Assembly: GCF_000189635.1 (NCBI RefSeq)
Contig: NW_002476559.1
Coordinates: 1,054,001 to 1,118,000, forward strand
Source: Tetrahymena thermophila SB210
Taxonomy: Eukaryota; Ciliophora; Oligohymenophorea; Hymenostomatida; Tetrahymenidae
Reading direction: 5' to 3'
DNA: 64,000 nt
In this document: in pieces, positions 49,809-62,526 of the stretch
Position numbering within the stretch: position 1 is the first letter of the stretch
How the letters are laid out: each line of letters starts with the position of its first letter
Position numbers and translations under genes: made by a program
The notes under the pieces: model-generated
Told to the model about the DNA's origin: nothing
The model's database searches: none
The model's input: only the letters and a program-made list of their open reading frames with translations

Positions 49809-51612
49809 AGATTTTTAATCTTTTAGTTTAATTATTTATTATTTTACAGTTTATAAATTGAAAAAAAATTTTGAATCGAAATTTCAGTGGATGAATATCC
49901 TTTAATCATAATATTAATTAATTAATATATCAATCTAATTGTTTTCTTGTTTGCTTGCTTATCTTTCTACCTTATTTTCAATTGTTTATTTATTTTTTTT
50001 TGATATTAATTGCACTGAAAGCTAAAAGTGTTTAAATTTTGTATGGTTTTTATAAGTAACAAAGCGAAAAAATATTCAGAACAAAAGCATGATTTATTTT
50101 CTTTAATTTTTACAGTGATAAAAAAACTCTTTCCTTCAGTAACTTTCATCTAATTTTATTTTATTAATAATTTATTTGATTAGTAAATTAACTTTTTAAA
50201 AGAAAATTCTAAACTCTTTCATTTTTCGTATTTTCTATTTATTTATTCAAAAGTAAAAAAGCTATATTTGTCTAGATTATTTCACTAAATTAATGAAATA
50301 TCAAATCAGCAAACAAATTATCATAATTTGATTTACCAGCTTTCTCAATGAAGTTATTTTTAAATAACTTTTAACTTACTGAAAGAATAAATTGTTCTGT
50401 CTTTAAGAGTATCTAAGAAATGAATTATGAAAAGTCTCTTAAATAAACATTTAATTTAAATTAATTTCGAAGTGATTTGATATTCTAATGATTAAAATAA
50501 ATTCGCAGACAGTAAATTATTAAAAATAAAAGAAAATCCCAAACTTTTATTGCTAAGATTTTAATGATAAAGCATAATTTATATTTTACTTAGAACTTAA
50601 AAATCTTTATTTTACAAAAAGATATTTTTTCGAATATAAAAAAATCTACAACTTGCTTTTATGGAAATTACAAAATATTACTTTTTAAATTTTTATACTT
50701 ATAAATTAAAATGTATTTTAGTAGAGCTGAGATAAAATATTAAATAATATATCTTCACAATAAATAATTAAGAGTAACTAATCGTTAGAACCTAAATAAT
50801 TTAGATTTCAGTAATAATAAAAAAATATATTTTGGCTTAAAAGCCTTTATCTATCTAATTATATAAAAGATATTTTTATGTAAATAAATAAATTTTTAAT
50901 GCTAAAATATTATGTAAATGAATAATTTTACCAGAAAGGCCTACTTTTATTTACAAAAAATAAATGTATTTTACCATTTTTCACACTTTTATTTTCTAAA
51001 ATATTTTTTTTCAGTGTAATAATAGCACAAAATCAAATCATTCGCCTATATTTTTGAAAAGAATTAATTAATTCAAATTAGATTATATTTTATTTTTTCG
51101 TGAAATAAATAAATAAAAGATTAATTTAGATATTTTAAGGTTAATGTAAGCAAATAAATGTTATTAAATTTTGTTTTTTGTAAAATTAATTTAGATAATT
51201 TAATTAAATTCTTTTAATTTTTACAAAAATAAATTTAGAAAATAATATTGTTTGTTTGTTAATGGTAAATTAAAAACTAATTATATTTTTAACATATTTG
51301 TTAATATTTAACTTTAAATTAGCAAATAAATAATTTATTTAGCCTTTATTATTTTTTTTTATTTTAAGAAATACCGTAGTCTATCAGAAATGGATAAACA
51401 GAGACGAGTTAAAGCAGAGAGTCTTAACATATTATTATCAAGAAAAAAACTAATCAGAAATTTGTTTATTTTTTGAAGCATCAGCAAAGATTAATTTGGT
51501 AACAACCATATAAAGAAATATAGTAAAATATCTTAATTTTATCTAAAAAATTGTAAGTAGATAGATATAGAGCAACAAAACAAACAAGCAAATATATAAA
51601 TATATTATAGAA
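49809..51612. other. AT-rich spacer between divergent genes
   Basis: Shared 5' region of the C2HC gene (minus) and the TBC gene (plus), 1.8 kb. Simple sequence only; no coding frame, conserved motif or long hairpin seen. Confidence 0.5.
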
Positions 51613-53564
51613 ATGAAAAAAATTAGAACAAAAGTAAGTTAGGAAGACGAAGAAACTCAAGCAAAAATAGATGAGCAAATAAGGAATATTAAAAAAGTAA
51701 TCTATCTTTAAAATCATTTAAAAGGAGTTAATTATTACTTAGTTGCTTACTTACATATTGTTTTAATTGTCCATTTAATCTTATTAACATTATTAGGGAA
51801 GGATAGATTACTAAAAAATTATAGAAATTGGTAGAGATTAAGGATTTTTGAATGAAGATAATAGAAAAGAATTATGGCCTGCTTTGCTAGATTTAAACCT
51901 TTCTTAAATGCCAAACGGAAAGATAATGAGTATGCACTTTATTCTATTTTTAAGAATTTTAGCCATCTGAAAATTGAATATTCTAAAATAATAAAAGATG
52001 AAGATTAATAAAGCAAATTTTATGATTAGCTTAAAAAAGATATTGACAGATCAATTGCTTTCCTTGATGCATTTTAAAATGAAGAATCCTCGAAAATGTA
52101 AATTAATTAATTGACTTAGCCAGCTTGCAATTGCTCATTTCTTTATTCAATTTAATAGTAAAAAATAATAGTAAAAGCTGTTTAGAATACTAGAGGGATT
52201 GATGCAAAAGTAACCTGAATTGCAATACTATCAAGGATATCATGATGTGGCAACCTTATTTTTATTGATATTTGGCAACACTTAAGGATATTATATGACT
52301 GAAAAAGCCGCTAACACTTTCTTTAGATAAGCATTTATTTCATTCAATTTAACAACTTTCTTGAAGTTTCCAAATTATGATAATCTATCTATCTATCTAT
52401 CTATCTATCAATCTATCTTCTATTTCAACAAAATAAATTAATTAATTAATTGAAACATAGATAAATAGATTCTTTTTTCTCTAATTATATGATTTTGTAC
52501 TTATTATAATTTTATTTTAAACACAGATCCTCTTATATACCCTTTAGAGAAGAGTGCCTTGATTTAGCTTAAGATAATACATTAATTGGTCAAATAGGAT
52601 GATCCTTAAATTGGAAAATTGCTTGATGAAATAGAAGGACCCATGTTCTCCATTAGTTGGATTCTCACATGGTTCGCACATTCATTCACTGACTTAAACA
52701 AAATATAAAGAATTTTCGATTTCCTTCTTTGTTCTTAACCATAAACCATTTCTTATTTATCTGCTGCACTTATCCTCATTACAAAAGAACAGCTACAAGA
52801 AGGCTTAAATGAATGTGAAGGTGGATTTGAGGTAATTAATTCTGCTTGTTTCAATATTTTAAAACCTTTGACATTAATTTTAATAGCAATTTTTCATTTA
52901 TTTTATTTAAAAAGAATATTAATCAATTTTAAAAAAATCAATTTATGGAAAAATTTACAAATTAATTAATTAATTGGTTTACATTATTTTTTTATCTTTG
53001 AAATCATTTATCTTTATAAACATTTATAATATGTAAAATAATAAAAAGCAAGGAGTTATTTTTTAGTTTTATCAAAATGATAATTTGAACTAGCTAGAGA
53101 TAGATTTCGGTAAATGGTTCTAAAAGTGCAAATATCTCGAAAAAACCTATAAATTTGATAAATTACTTTTGTAATTTGAGCTACCAAAAGAGTAAAATTG
53201 AATTTAATTAAAAATACAAAATCTCAATTTATTTTATTTAAATCTGAAAAGCTCTAATTTATATGAGCATCAGTTTAATCAGCTGCTCACATATAGAAAA
53301 GATCTTAATAGAAGAGGATTAACTAAATTGTTTTACTTCGTTAAAAGAAAATTAACTATTAAAAATACACCATTGATAGTAGCTTCTGGATTATTTACAT
53401 ACTACGCTGTACACAATAAGAATTCTTTACCTAAACTACTTTAATTTATCAAAGATAGAGTTGTTACTAAAAATATTTTTACAGTTTAAAATGTAGCTTC
53501 AGTTGCTGTAACAAGCATATTAGCATTTTATACAATTAAGAATCTTTTGTTTAAATTATTCTGA
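51613..53564 (+). CDS. TBC-domain Rab GTPase-activating protein, TBC1D20-like
   Basis: Stimulates GTP hydrolysis by Rab proteins; TBC1D20 acts on Rab1 at the ER. Exons 51613-51696, 51797-51929, 51998-52097, 52159-52365, 52555-52831, 53067-53191 and 53252-53564; about 412 residues. Motifs: GFLNEDNRKELWPALLDLN at the domain start, arginine finger DIDRS (Arg ~90), glutamine finger YYQGYHD (Gln ~131), FSISWILTWFAH. The C-terminal ~80 residues contain two hydrophobic segments (NTPLIVASGLFTYYAV and VASVAVTSILAFYTI), matching the tail anchor of TBC1D20. The junction before exon 5 is the weak point: the acceptor at 52554 gives a canonical phase-2 join, while the CAG at 52526 would read a TBC-like DPLIYPLEK segment but lacks a matching GT donor. 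A (TCTA)n microsatellite lies in that intron. Confidence 0.87.
52382..52424. repeat. (TCTA)n microsatellite inside the TBC intron
   Basis: Run of TCTA/ATCT units within intron 4 of the TBC gene (52366-52554). Expansion may have moved the donor relative to neighbouring exon sequence. Confidence 0.85.
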
Positions 53565-54419
53565 AAATAATGGAATTGTAGATGAATAACTAAATTGTTG
53601 GTTGGTTGGTTGATTGAAGCAAAAATAAAACACTGAATAAATACTTATTTATATTTTCTAATTATAAAATCATATTATTTATTTTTAAATTGTAAAAAGA
53701 GATATAATTACTTATAAAAATCGAATCTAATCAATAAACCTTAACTTTTAAATATAAAATAACTTTTTATTATTCAATAAATAAAAATAATTTTATTCTT
53801 GCATTAATTCAATGTAACGAAAACAAGCACTTCATGTATGTTTTAAATTCAATAGAAAATTATGAATTTGATTTTTGGATTTGCTTTAAACTAGCTAAAT
53901 AAAATAAATAAAAATTCATAAATTAATTTTTTAGTTTAGTTTGCATATGTTATTTCAAATAAAATATTATTCTTAGTTAGGATTTTTATCATATAATACA
54001 ACAAATACTAATGTTTGTTTAACCATATATATTAAAAGTAAATACCATACTTTCACGCTACTAGGTTCTCGTATTTCGGTATATACGACCGAGAATTTAA
54101 TGTTTTTTGAAACCAACCATAAATAAAAATATCAATGTTCAAAATTACTGTTTAAAGAAAAATTACAAACTTATTAATTTTTTTATTTTTTTTTCTTCAA
54201 AAAATATTAAGAAAAAAAAAAATCAATTTGATTTATTGATTTAGCGAATAAATGTATTTATAATATTATTTATTTTATACCTTCTATAAAATTAATAAAT
54301 TTACTCATTTTTTATTGATTGATTGAATGATTAATTAATTTTGATTATAAATTAAATTAATATTTATTAATTTTAAAATAAAATAATTTGCTTCTTTAAT
54401 TAAATTTATTTTTATTAAT
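53565..54419. other. Spacer with a GC-rich hairpin island
   Basis: Between convergent genes (TBC, plus; RING, minus). AT-rich apart from a GGTTGGTTGGTT run near 53600 and the island at 54051-54120. Confidence 0.55.
54051..54120. other. GC-rich hairpin island, candidate structured RNA
   Basis: A ~60-nt segment of much higher GC than the flanks. TTCTCG pairs with CGAGAA, enclosing an inner CGTAT...ATACG pairing (GTTCTCGTATTTCGG, then TATACGACCGAG), so two alternative nested stems are possible. It is followed by AATGTTTTTTG and AAACCAACC. No tRNA, snRNA or SRP features recognised. Strand unknown. Confidence 0.4.
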
Positions 54420-57316
54420 TCAATCGACTTGTTAAGAAAACTGATTATCTAAATCATTTATTTCTCTAGCTTGGCCTTTAGGATGGTTTTGTTGGTTACT
54501 TTGGATTTCATGATTGCCAAAGGCTTTTAGCGATTAGTGAGTTTAATCAGCTTGGTAGTTATTTAAAGATGAATTTTATTCTATTTAGTCGTTCATAATA
54601 TTAATTTATTTTTTACTATTTTCTTTGATTGTTTTTTAACTCCCTTTACCATTTGAAAAATCTTCAATAGTTTACATACTGCCTTACTTTTATTTTATAT
54701 CTATACCTCCAAATGAAATATTCATATCTGAACAACCACCATTTTCTAAATTCTTCTAAGACTTTAACTAACTTTTTTATTTCTAAATAGACTTGTTTTA
54801 TGGTTAAAAAACAACTACCTGGTCTGAATAATTTGCCAAATCATTTTCAATATTCTAAGCGCTTGTAATTTAATTATTTTCTATGCTTTTCAAAGAAGCT
54901 TAACTTCCATTTCTGAATTTTTTATTGAAATTCTTTCTTTGCAAATTCTAATTAGAGTTAGTCTGAGTTTGTGTTAAAATTGATTGCCTCATGTTTGATT
55001 CTCTCAAGTCTTCTTAAATTTTATCTAGCTCATAATTTTCTGTTGCCTCCACTTGATTCTACTAAGTATATTAAATATGTGTTTTATTATTGTTTAGGCC
55101 TTTTGTTTTCTAATTTTTCATCTTGAAAAGTAGATTAAAATTATCCTAGCTATTTTAATTATTCAAAATATTGCTCTACAAATTGTAGTCGTCTTCTGAT
55201 TGAATATTTTGCTTGTTATTTTAGAAATTAAAACCTTTTCTGTTTGAAGATAGCGAGTTAAGAATATTTTCTTTCATTAAATTCTTAAAATCTACATCTA
55301 AATCAGCATCCATATTAAATGATTGAGAGTGCAATTTGTTATTTTTTTTAGATTTATCAATTTTTCTATTTTTATTTTTATTATTGTTAGGGATTTAGTT
55401 AATTTGAGCAGTTTGGTTACTGTAAATAGAGGAAGCATCAGGAACAGCTTTCTTTAGATTAGCATTATTATTCGAAATAGACAGAAAACTCCTTTTTTAT
55501 TTTTGTTCTTGATGACAATTTTTCAAAATTTTCTTTAACTATTCATTGTTATCAATGCTTGAAAGAAATTAAACTATCATGTCTTTGACTTCTTTTTATT
55601 ATTACTTTTGAATTTAATCTTAAATCCTTTTTTAAAGCCAAACTTCTAACTCTTTCTCAGTTAATTCCTACCTACAGTAGGGACAGTTGGTGTGAGCCAC
55701 AAGCCATTAGTCTATACAAGCTTAATGATATAAATGTCCACATATAGATATTCTCACCTTATCTTCTTCTTTATATCCTTCTAAGCATATTGTGCACTCT
55801 TCTTGTTCATCCTTAATTTCATTTAAAAATTGTTCCAAACTTGAAAAATGTAAAAAATTTTATTTTGTTTTTTTCATTATTAATTTGTTTTTAATTTCAT
55901 TAATTTTTGTAATTATTCTCGATATTTATTTGTTAAAAATTAATTTTAGGTATTTTTAAAATTATTCAATTTTTATTTAATTTATTTTTAAAATTATTTC
56001 AATTAAATTTTATTTAAAAAAAAATAAATATTTTTGTACTTTATTTAAATCTATTTCTTTGTAGAACATAGCTGGCATGTACTTTTCTATAATTTCTGGA
56101 GTAACAAAGATATTCCTAACTCTGACAAATCTTCCATTGGAACCTCTAAACTAAGCTCTGATGATTGAGAAAATAACAAAAATCATGAAGAGAAGTCCCA
56201 AAACAGCTAAAGAGGCAAACAAATACATAGCCCAATTAGGCATGTTGTCAGAAAGTTGCACATTGAGATTGTATTAGAATTATATGTTAAAATTCGCTTA
56301 ACCAGAGGGTTGCTAACATTATTTATATTGTTTGAAAATTAATACAAATATGGCATGTATGTAGAATTTAATTAAAGTCTAATTTATAAAAAATAAATAA
56401 ATAATATCTAAAACCTTACGAAATTATATAACCCAAGAATGACAATAATAGGTTAGTTTCCATTAGCAGCTGCAGTTTTTGCTATCATATCTGTGGAAAA
56501 TATTATTTGTTTGGTAAGCGCTGATTAGAAGTTATAAATGTTGTTAAGAAAATTAGGTATTGAATATGTATTAAATGTTTAATTGTAAAGTTGAAAATTA
56601 AAGGCGTTTCCTGAATATTTAGAATTAAGAATCAAAGTGTAGCTTTAGCTAAAATCAGTTATTTTCACATAGTAGTATTACACTTGTGTTGAGAAACTTT
56701 CATTCAAATTATCATTTATATATACAGCTTTAGCATTTAATTGACATTTCGAATCGAAGTAGAAATCGTTAACAGAATTTAAGCAGGTACAGCTTGTATA
56801 AAGTTAATTGCATGCTCCATTATAGCAAGAATACTGGCAGTAGTTTGATGTTGAATGCTTCTCTATTTATATAGTATAACTAGCAAATATTTATGATTAA
56901 TCAAGAGAAGCAAATTATCCAAAAGCATCATATAAATAAATACTTACATAAATTGGATTCACATTATCTTGTTGGTAATATTTGATAATTTATTAGTCGG
57001 ATTTTGTACCAAATCCATCATAATCCATATAATACTTGCTTTAATATTAACTCAATACATTCTATGGTACTAATGTACTATCTATTTGAAAAGAGGTTAC
57101 AAGGACAAGAAGATATAGAGTCGATTGTATATTGTTTTAACTTAGATTTATATTTTTTACATTTATATTGTAATAATAGCCTTGCTAAACGTTGCTCATG
57201 CTAAACTAGTTTAATGTCTAAGTTTGCATGATTGTTAATTGTTAATTGAGGTTAATAGGAGTTGCCTAAGATATAGCCACGCTAATTTAAAGGCAAAATA
57301 GTAAAATCCAAATCAT
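54420..57316 (-). CDS. Signal peptide - ectodomain - TM - RING-H2 protein (E3 ligase candidate)
   Basis: Three exons, 57316-56420, 56378-56040 and 55811-54420, GT-AG and phase 0 throughout; 875 residues, TGA at 54420-54422. ATG 57316 gives a clear signal peptide (MIWILLFCLQISVAISQ). The ectodomain (~20-345) has beta-rich repeats with QQGYYYNINVKNI and a Cys-rich EGF-like cluster (YCQYSCYNGACNQLYTSC). One TM helix follows at ~348-374 (WAMYLFASLAVLGLLFMIFV). The cytosolic RING-H2 starts at Cys418: CTICLEGY, then CGHLYHQACIDQW and CPYC, the full C3H2C3 set. The last ~400 residues are Asn/Gln/Lys-rich and disordered. This layout matches membrane-anchored RING ligases (PA-TM-RING-like), though I do not recognise a PA domain. 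The 41-nt first intron is among the shortest here. Confidence 0.87.
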
Positions 57317-58650
57317 GATTTATTTATATATTATATAGTATTTACTTGTTATGTTTGATATATTTATTACTTTTTATATTACAAATTTCAAGGAATTATC
57401 ATTCAAAATTGTATATTTATCAAATAAATATTTGTAGGACTTCTCAAATTAATATTTGTTTTATAATCAATCAATCATAAGGAGTTTATAAGATTAACAA
57501 ATAACCTTGTATTTATTTTATTAGTTACTTAGTTATCAAATAAATTTTAGTATTTGATCTTTAGTAAAAAAAATAAATATTTTCATATAAAATACTACTA
57601 AGTATAAATTTAATTCAGCTACATATTTCAACCTGTAATACTCTCAAATGCTAACTACTGGTTGATAAGTTGGTTATTTGTTTATTTTAGATTCATTTTT
57701 TCATATAAATTTAAAAATTTGTAATATTTTGAAACAAAAATCTTATCGATGATATCAGTTGAAAAGTTGAAAGAGAGAAAAAAAATAAAAGAAACTTCAA
57801 ACTTGACAATTTTACTATTGAAAATAAATAATAAAAATATTAAAAATTAAAAATGAATTTGATCATACAAAAATAATATCAAAAATATACTAAGTAAATT
57901 GATATTTTTTAAAGATTGTTGTCCTATTTTTAAAATTAAAAAAAAATTTATTAATAAATTATCATAACTAAAATTCGTTTTATTTAATAAATATTAGAGT
58001 TGAATTCTCTCTTTTTATTATATTATTTAAAAATAATTTTAAAAAAGAAACATTAACTTTTAAGTAGTTTATATCTGAATAATATTATTGCCTTTAAATC
58101 TAAATAAAAATATTATTAAAAAAATAAAAATATTAATTCAAACTATTATCATGTAATGAGTATATGTATTTGATATTGAGGGTATGTATATATCTATATT
58201 AGATATATGTTGTCAATATGAAATATTAATAAATACATAAAAATAAATTTTTGAAATGAATCTTTGCTACTATTTAAAATTATATTATTTATTTTATTAA
58301 ATATATAAAAAGCATGTTAAATATAATGTTTTGTTTATTTGTATAGATAGTATGATTGGTTCAAAAGCTTGTGGTGAAAAATATAATTTTGCAGATTTTA
58401 TTAATAAGTGAAAGAAAGAATGGTTGATAGATAAGTATTCTTATGATAAATATCAACTTTAAGATAATTAATTAATTAATTATTCATCAAAATAGAAGTA
58501 ACAAATAATAAACAAATAAACATATATATTTATATATATTTTAATTTTTAAAGAGAAATTTGAAATATTTATAACGAAGTTTGTTTGTTTATTTAATATA
58601 CTAGGATAATTTCCACAGTTACAAGCAAATTAAATCAATTTATAATTGGA
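57317..58650. other. AT-rich spacer between divergent genes
   Basis: Shared upstream region of the TM-RING gene (minus) and the kinase (plus), 1.3 kb. Simple sequence; no coding frame or notable structure seen. Confidence 0.5.
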
Positions 58651-61569
58651 ATGTTCAATTAACTGGCTATTCACTCTTCATTATAAAGCAGTCCTAAAAG
58701 GAGTCAATAACAAAGACCTCCATTAAAGCAAAGATATATTCCTTATAAAAAGGATACAGGCTCATTTTAAGATTCTATATTAGATCTAATGCAATAGTAG
58801 TAAGAAGTAAAAAATAATTTCAGAAATCTATCTCCTTTAATCAGATAAAAAAGAAATTAATCATCACATACTGAATAATAATGCTCGTAAACAAAAGAGG
58901 ATGATTAAAATACTTAAAATTATTATGTAGGATTTGAAGAAAGGAAAAAATAAAGAGAAAAATAGATAATTGGATCTTATTTTAAGAATAATAATTCATA
59001 TTATGGTTCAACCATGTTAAGTATTTTTGATAATAACGAAAGGCCAAAGTCTATAAATAAATCAACTAACTTTATTAGAGACACATCGCCTCTTCAAGAA
59101 TCAAACAAAAGTATGCTGAAGCTTGGAAATTTAGATAATTAGATTTACAATAAAAACGAATTGTAGTAATTAGTAAAAAAGAATTAAAGTGGATTATAGC
59201 TAGGTAATATATTTCAGAATACTTAATAGATTAAGCTAGCTCCTCTATTTGTTTAATAGCAAAAAAAGCTTAGATTTGAATCGGACGAAATAGAAAGATT
59301 AAATTAAGAGACTAATAGCAATGTTTATAATAAATCTTTAGTAAACTCTAAGGTGGTAAGCCCAATATCTACAGTGTATCAATAAAATTTTTCAAAATAG
59401 TAAAAGATAGTCCAAAATAATAGCTTAAATTAGACAAAACAATAATTTAATAATGTTAAAAAGCCTGTTTAAAATGATAAGATAAATTTGCTAAGTTATT
59501 AACAGTCTTAAGCAACTCAAAGCAGCCTTTAATATCAAACAACAGTTTATACCCAACCTTCATAATAGTATATTTAAATTTTCTAAGAAGATAATATGTC
59601 AATGGAATTCTCTCTTTCTGATATTAACCCATAACTATATGTCAGTTTTTGTAAAGAGCCTGCTCTACCAGTTATAGATGAAGCTGATAATAATATTGAA
59701 TAGGATCCTCACTAAATAAAATTTAAAACTCTAAATTCTTAAGATTTTAGGCTAGGAAATGGATTAGAATCTTTATCTATGGAAGGTTCAACAACTGCCA
59801 TACAAACAAATCTTACACCTTTTCCCATTAATTACATAAAGAGAAAGTGTTTAGGTAATTCCGCTTTATATTTTATATTTAATTTTAGCAGAAAAATCAA
59901 AAATATTTTGGAAATTTGATTAAACATTTCAAAATTATATCCTAAATTTCAAAAGAAAATACTTTTAAAAATTAAGAAATCAGTGAAAAAAGATATTAAA
60001 TTGAATAAATCTATCATTTATATGATGAAATCCACTTTAAAGAACTTTAAATAATGGAAGTATATTATAAATGTAGGTTAGCATATTTAAATAAGCTTAA
60101 AAAACATATAAAAAATCCTTATTAATTCATATTTGAATTAACAAAAAAACAAATTAATAAAAAGTGCTAGCTTAAAATAAAAAATTATCTTATTGAATTA
60201 TAGAGGATTGATTAGATTAATACAGAAATAGCTAGATATAAATTTATAAATTAAGAAAAATATTTTTTAATTAATTTTATAAATTTAGAATTTTTTTAAT
60301 GCAATTTATTAAATTTGAAATAAATAATTTAGAGATAATTAAGTCTGATTACTTTTATTGAGTTATGAAAAGCTGTTAAATTGATTAAGTTTTGTAAAAT
60401 TATTTATTTTTTATAAAATCAAATAAAATATCCAAATAAATTTTAACATGAAAATATCTTTATATTTTTTGTTTGATAATTCACAAAATAATTTTTTAAT
60501 GTAAATAATTTTAGGTAAAAGTGGATTTTCTAAAATATTTTTGTGTGAAAGAAAATCAGATGATAGACAATTTATCTGCAAAGAGGTCGATTTTTCGAAA
60601 GATGAAAAAGCTAAGGAGTTGTATTTGAATGAAATAGAATTTTATTCATGCTTTATGAGAAATAGTCAAGTTAAAGATTACTTTTAAAAATACCCTGGAT
60701 TTAAATATATTCCTTAAATGGATTACAATGAAATTTTAATAAATTACATGACTGATGTTGAATATGGCTTTTTAATCACAGAATTTCTCTAAAAACCTTT
60801 GAGGAAAAGCATATTTGATGTTAAGAAAGAAACAATAGCAGGAGAGGAAATGTACTAAATAAATTTAAAACCTTTGTACAATCACTTGGTTGAAGAGCCT
60901 GACAATTTCAAAAGATTCATAAAAGACATAGCAGAGTATTTATCTTTTTTATAATAAAATAAATGGAGTCACGGTGATTTAAGATTAGATAACATAGTGA
61001 TAAGCTCTACCCAGATAGCTGGTAGTGAATTTCTAGATTATTTCAAAGTAATTGATTATTGCAGCAGCTTTCGTACAAATAAATTTAAGGGTTTGTAGTC
61101 TCATATAACTCCAGAATATATGCCACCAGAGTTCTTAAAGCACTTGATAGCAGATAAATTCGAGGATGAGCAACTTCAGTAAGACGTTTAATACGATGTA
61201 TTTTAATATGCTGTAGATCCAGAGGCTCCTTCTTCTTTAGATATTTGGAGTTTAGGCTGCTTAATCCTAGAGTTAGTATTAGCAGTTCCTTTATGGGTAA
61301 CCCAAAGATGCCGTGTCAAATAAAAAAACTTTATTATGAGAGGCCTATTTGCAACTAAAGAAAGGAAAATTGAATAAATCTATACTAAACAAAAAAAATT
61401 TCTTAAATAATATCTATAAATTATGAAGTCTTTAAAAATTGGTAACTTAGATAAATAAATAAAATTAATTCTAGACGGATGTTTAAAAGTAAACCCAAGA
61501 GAAAGAATAACTCCTGAATAAATATTAGATATTTTATCAAAAAAAGACTTGAAATTAGAAGAAAAATGA
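58651..61569 (+). CDS. Divergent protein kinase with disordered N-terminal half
   Basis: Exons 58651-59854 and 60515-61569 (GT-AG, phase 1), 752 residues, TGA 61567-61569. The N-terminal ~400 residues are Gln/Asn/Ser/Lys-rich with many SP sites and no domain. The kinase domain starts at the exon boundary: glycine loop LGKSGFSKIF (402-410), ATP-anchoring Lys424 in ICKEVDF, catalytic loop SHGDLRLDN (His554, Asp556, Asn561), metal site IDYCSS in place of DFG (Asp582), then TPEYMPPEF (APE equivalent), DIWSLGCL and a terminal Arg motif NPRERI. HRD is HGD and DFG is DYC, but Lys, catalytic Asp, Asn and metal Asp are all kept, so it may be active. HGD suggests no classical activation by the RD arginine (inference). 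Kinase group unassigned. Confidence 0.87.
59855..60514 (+). other. Unusually long kinase intron
   Basis: 660 nt splitting the glycine loop (TTA G | GT AAA AGT). AT-rich. Internal frames around 59885-60055 stay open for a while, but no spliced exon improves the kinase, since the flanking exons join into an intact glycine loop. Confidence 0.6.
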
Positions 61570-62526
61570 GTTAATTTTTTAATCAAATTTTGATATAAAA
61601 TGAATATAAATAAACTAGCAAAAAACAAACATAGAAGCAATGTTGAAAAAAAAAATATATATATAGAGGCAAAAAAACAAACAGACAAATTGCATAAAAA
61701 TTTAAATTTATTTATAATTAATTAATTATCAAGTATTTTAAAGAAATTTTCTATTAATTATTTATCTATCTATATATTATCATATCAAAATAATTTTATA
61801 TTTTAGTTAATAATTTCAAATTGTTTTAATTGCAATTTATATTTATTTATTTATCTATTTATTTTTATTTAATAATTAGCAAGCAGTATTTTGTATAAAA
61901 TAATATACTCTAAGTTATCTCTTATAGATTATTTATTTTTGTCTTAAACATTTAGAATATGATTTTGTTTAATAAGGTATATCCTACCTTTTATTAAAAT
62001 TGGGGAGAGCCTTATTATATAAGGAATTGTAGTATTTGAATTTATTTGATATAGATAAAAGGTTTATTTGTTTATCAACATTTAAAAAAGTATAATTATT
62101 TGTCATTTTATTTTAAATGATTCGATAAAAAGATAAATAAATATTTATTAGATGAATTAATTATTTATTTATTCAATAATTCCACAAATCTATAATTTGC
62201 CTTAGGAAATAAGTTGAAATGCTTTAAAACAAATTATATAATTTTTTTGTCTTAAATCTAGTTAAAAAGATCATAATAAATACATTTTTTATCAGATTGT
62301 TTGAAGAGGCATATGAGGGACGAACAGATATTGTTTATAAAATAGTTTTTGATGAATGAGATTTTAATTTAGTTTTTATTTATTTATTTATGTATTTATT
62401 TATTTATTTGTTAAAAAGCAATAGAAAATAATATTTTACACAAATTTATCTGTTAAAAATAAATATTGTTATAATTATATAAATTATATATTGATTAATT
62501 TAAGCTACTTTAAATACTGATTGATT
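61570..62526. other. AT-rich spacer between convergent genes
   Basis: Simple-sequence DNA between the kinase stop and the chitin-synthase-like stop. A minus-strand standard-code frame at 61380-61688 overlaps the kinase exon antisense and is not a gene. Confidence 0.5.

Noticed and set aside
51882..51970. Possible -1 programmed frameshift in the TBC gene at a T TTA AAC slippery heptamer (GAT TTA AAC at ~51890)
   Set aside because: The frame change is explained by a canonical 68-nt intron, GT at 51930 and AG at 51996-51997, joining in phase 1 and giving a normal TBC sequence. No recoding is needed.
53192..53251. In-frame TGA near 53200 suggesting a truncated TBC protein
   Set aside because: It lies in a GT-AG intron (53192-53251) whose removal restores the frame into the C-terminal membrane segments.
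53597..53615. GGTTGGTTGGTT run as telomere-like or Cbs-like sequence
   Set aside because: Not the GGGGTT telomere unit and lacks the full Cbs consensus on the reverse strand; a short simple repeat is sufficient.
54106..54125. Chromosome breakage sequence (Cbs) candidate, AAACCAACC
   Set aside because: Only the 9-nt core matches the Tetrahymena Cbs; the 3' half (ATAAA instead of TCTTT) does not, and no telomere repeat is present.
57004..57204. 66-codon plus-strand ORF
   Set aside because: Antisense shadow of the first exon of the TM-RING gene, whose signal peptide and ectodomain read convincingly on the minus strand.
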